Positions 63,512 through 64,000 of a DNA stretch of 64,000 bases are shown here, in pieces. Numbering within the stretch: position 1 is the first letter of the stretch; the number at the start of each line of letters is the position of its first letter. The translations under genes were made by a program, and so were the position numbers. The stretch is from NCBI GenBank assembly GCA_018266455.1, contig JAFEAJ010000015.1:1-64000 (forward strand), in the 5' to 3' direction. The notes beneath the pieces were generated by a model. That model did not search any database and was not told the DNA's origin. It saw only the letters and a list, made by a program, of their open reading frames with translations. This DNA is from Bacteroidota bacterium (GTDB lineage: Bacteria > Bacteroidota > Bacteroidia > Chitinophagales > Chitinophagaceae).

Positions 63512-64000
63512 ATGAGGTTCACTGCATACCTGTGTTTCTTTTTCTTAACAGGCAGTTGTTTTGCTTCCGATTCAGTAACCGTAAAACACATAGGAATAGA
63601 CCAGGGCCTTTCTAACAATGCGGTGACTTGTATTTTTCAGGATCACCATGGTTTTATGTGGTTCGGAACTTATGACGGATTGAACAGGTACGACGGGTAT
63701 TCTTTTCGTGTGTTCAGAAATATAATCGGCGACTCCGCTTCACTGCTGGATAATCATATTTATTGTATCAATTCCGACAATGAAAATAAAATCTGGGTGG
63801 GCGGGGGAAAAGGCGCAAGTGTTTATGACCCTGCACAGTCAGTTTTCTTCACTCCTCGTTTCAGGAAGGTCAATAGTTCGGAAAGCATCCCTTTGCATGA
63901 TGATGTATTGTCTATAAAAAAAATAGGTAATGTAATGTTGGTTGGCGCAGCGCATGATGGATTGATTGTTTTTAATGACAGTAAAGAAACAGGCAAACAA
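63512..64000 (+). CDS. hybrid two-component system sensor (Reg_prop propeller), 5' part only
   Basis: The first 163 codons, open to the window edge, starting at ATG 63512. A signal peptide (about 1-19, MRFTAYLCFFFLTGSCFAS) is followed by IGIDQGLSNNAVTCIFQDHHG and FMWFGTYDGLNRYDGYSF. These are the classic N-terminal blades of the two-component regulator propeller in Bacteroidota hybrid histidine kinases (HTCS). In those proteins the propellers are periplasmic and are followed by Y_Y_Y, histidine kinase, receiver and AraC domains, none visible here because the window ends. Such sensors often control glycan-uptake loci. The location next to the FG-GAP/ASPIC lipoprotein fits. Confidence 0.85.
   Translation, partial: MRFTAYLCFFFLTGSCFASDSVTVKHIGIDQGLSNNAVTCIFQDHHGFMWFGTYDGLNRYDGYSFRVFRNIIGDSASLLDNHIYCINSDNENKIWVGGGKGASVYDPAQSVFFTPRFRKVNSSESIPLHDDVLSIKKIGNVMLVGAAHDGLIVFNDSKETGKQ

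Overview
The window looks like a chromosomal segment of a Bacteroidota bacterium, most likely of the Chitinophagaceae or a close relative. The reasons are a type IX secretion C-terminal sorting domain, a CarboxypepD_reg/TonB-dependent receptor, a LytS-type kinase carrying TPRs next to a LytTR regulator, the start of a hybrid two-component sensor with Reg_prop propellers, DUF2807 (head GIN) proteins, an ASPIC/UnbV FG-GAP lipoprotein, moderate-to-low GC and A-rich ribosome-binding regions. No rRNA, tRNA, CRISPR array, transposase or phage gene was seen.

Layout. 1-7040: a truncated outer-membrane barrel on the minus strand and a 2010-residue secreted repeat protein (T9SS substrate). 7286-12310: SMR transporter, thioester-reductase-like SDR, GT-C-type membrane glycosyltransferase and Wzx-type flippase, all on the plus strand. 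13369-28087: the centrepiece, a hybrid NRPS/PKS biosynthetic operon. Its first protein reads A-PCP-KS-AT-ACP-aminotransferase, its second C-A-PCP-C-A-PCP-TE, and a Sfp-type phosphopantetheinyl transferase starts 3 bases after it. The layout is that of a mycosubtilin-like beta-aminating synthase in which the fatty-acid loading module is replaced by an amino-acid loading module. This predicts a short peptide built on a beta,gamma-diamino acid. Specificity codes read by hand suggest Asn-like, Cys-like and Val-like adenylation domains.

28309-38246: PQQ-propeller lipoprotein, a pair of secreted amidohydrolase-fold proteins of which one and a half have lost the HxH metal motif, a Tat-exported TIM-barrel isomerase and an S9 peptidase. 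38386-43710: a BlaI/M56 repressor-sensor pair with a palindrome inside its promoter, then a TonB-dependent receptor preceded by a TPP riboswitch (outer-membrane thiamine uptake). 43826-46290: three tandem DUF2807 paralogues, each with its own private repeat motif. 46845-55241: a TolB/Omp85-like fusion, an MBL hydrolase, an exported proteasome-fold protein that seems to lack the N-terminal threonine, a TolB_N/TPR membrane protein and a porin. 55450-64000: LytS/LytTR two-component system, a small lipoprotein, a large FG-GAP/ASPIC lipoprotein, and the 5' end of a hybrid two-component sensor cut by the window edge.

All calls rest on reading translated sequence by eye. No database search was run, so family names are recognition-based and substrate predictions are inference.
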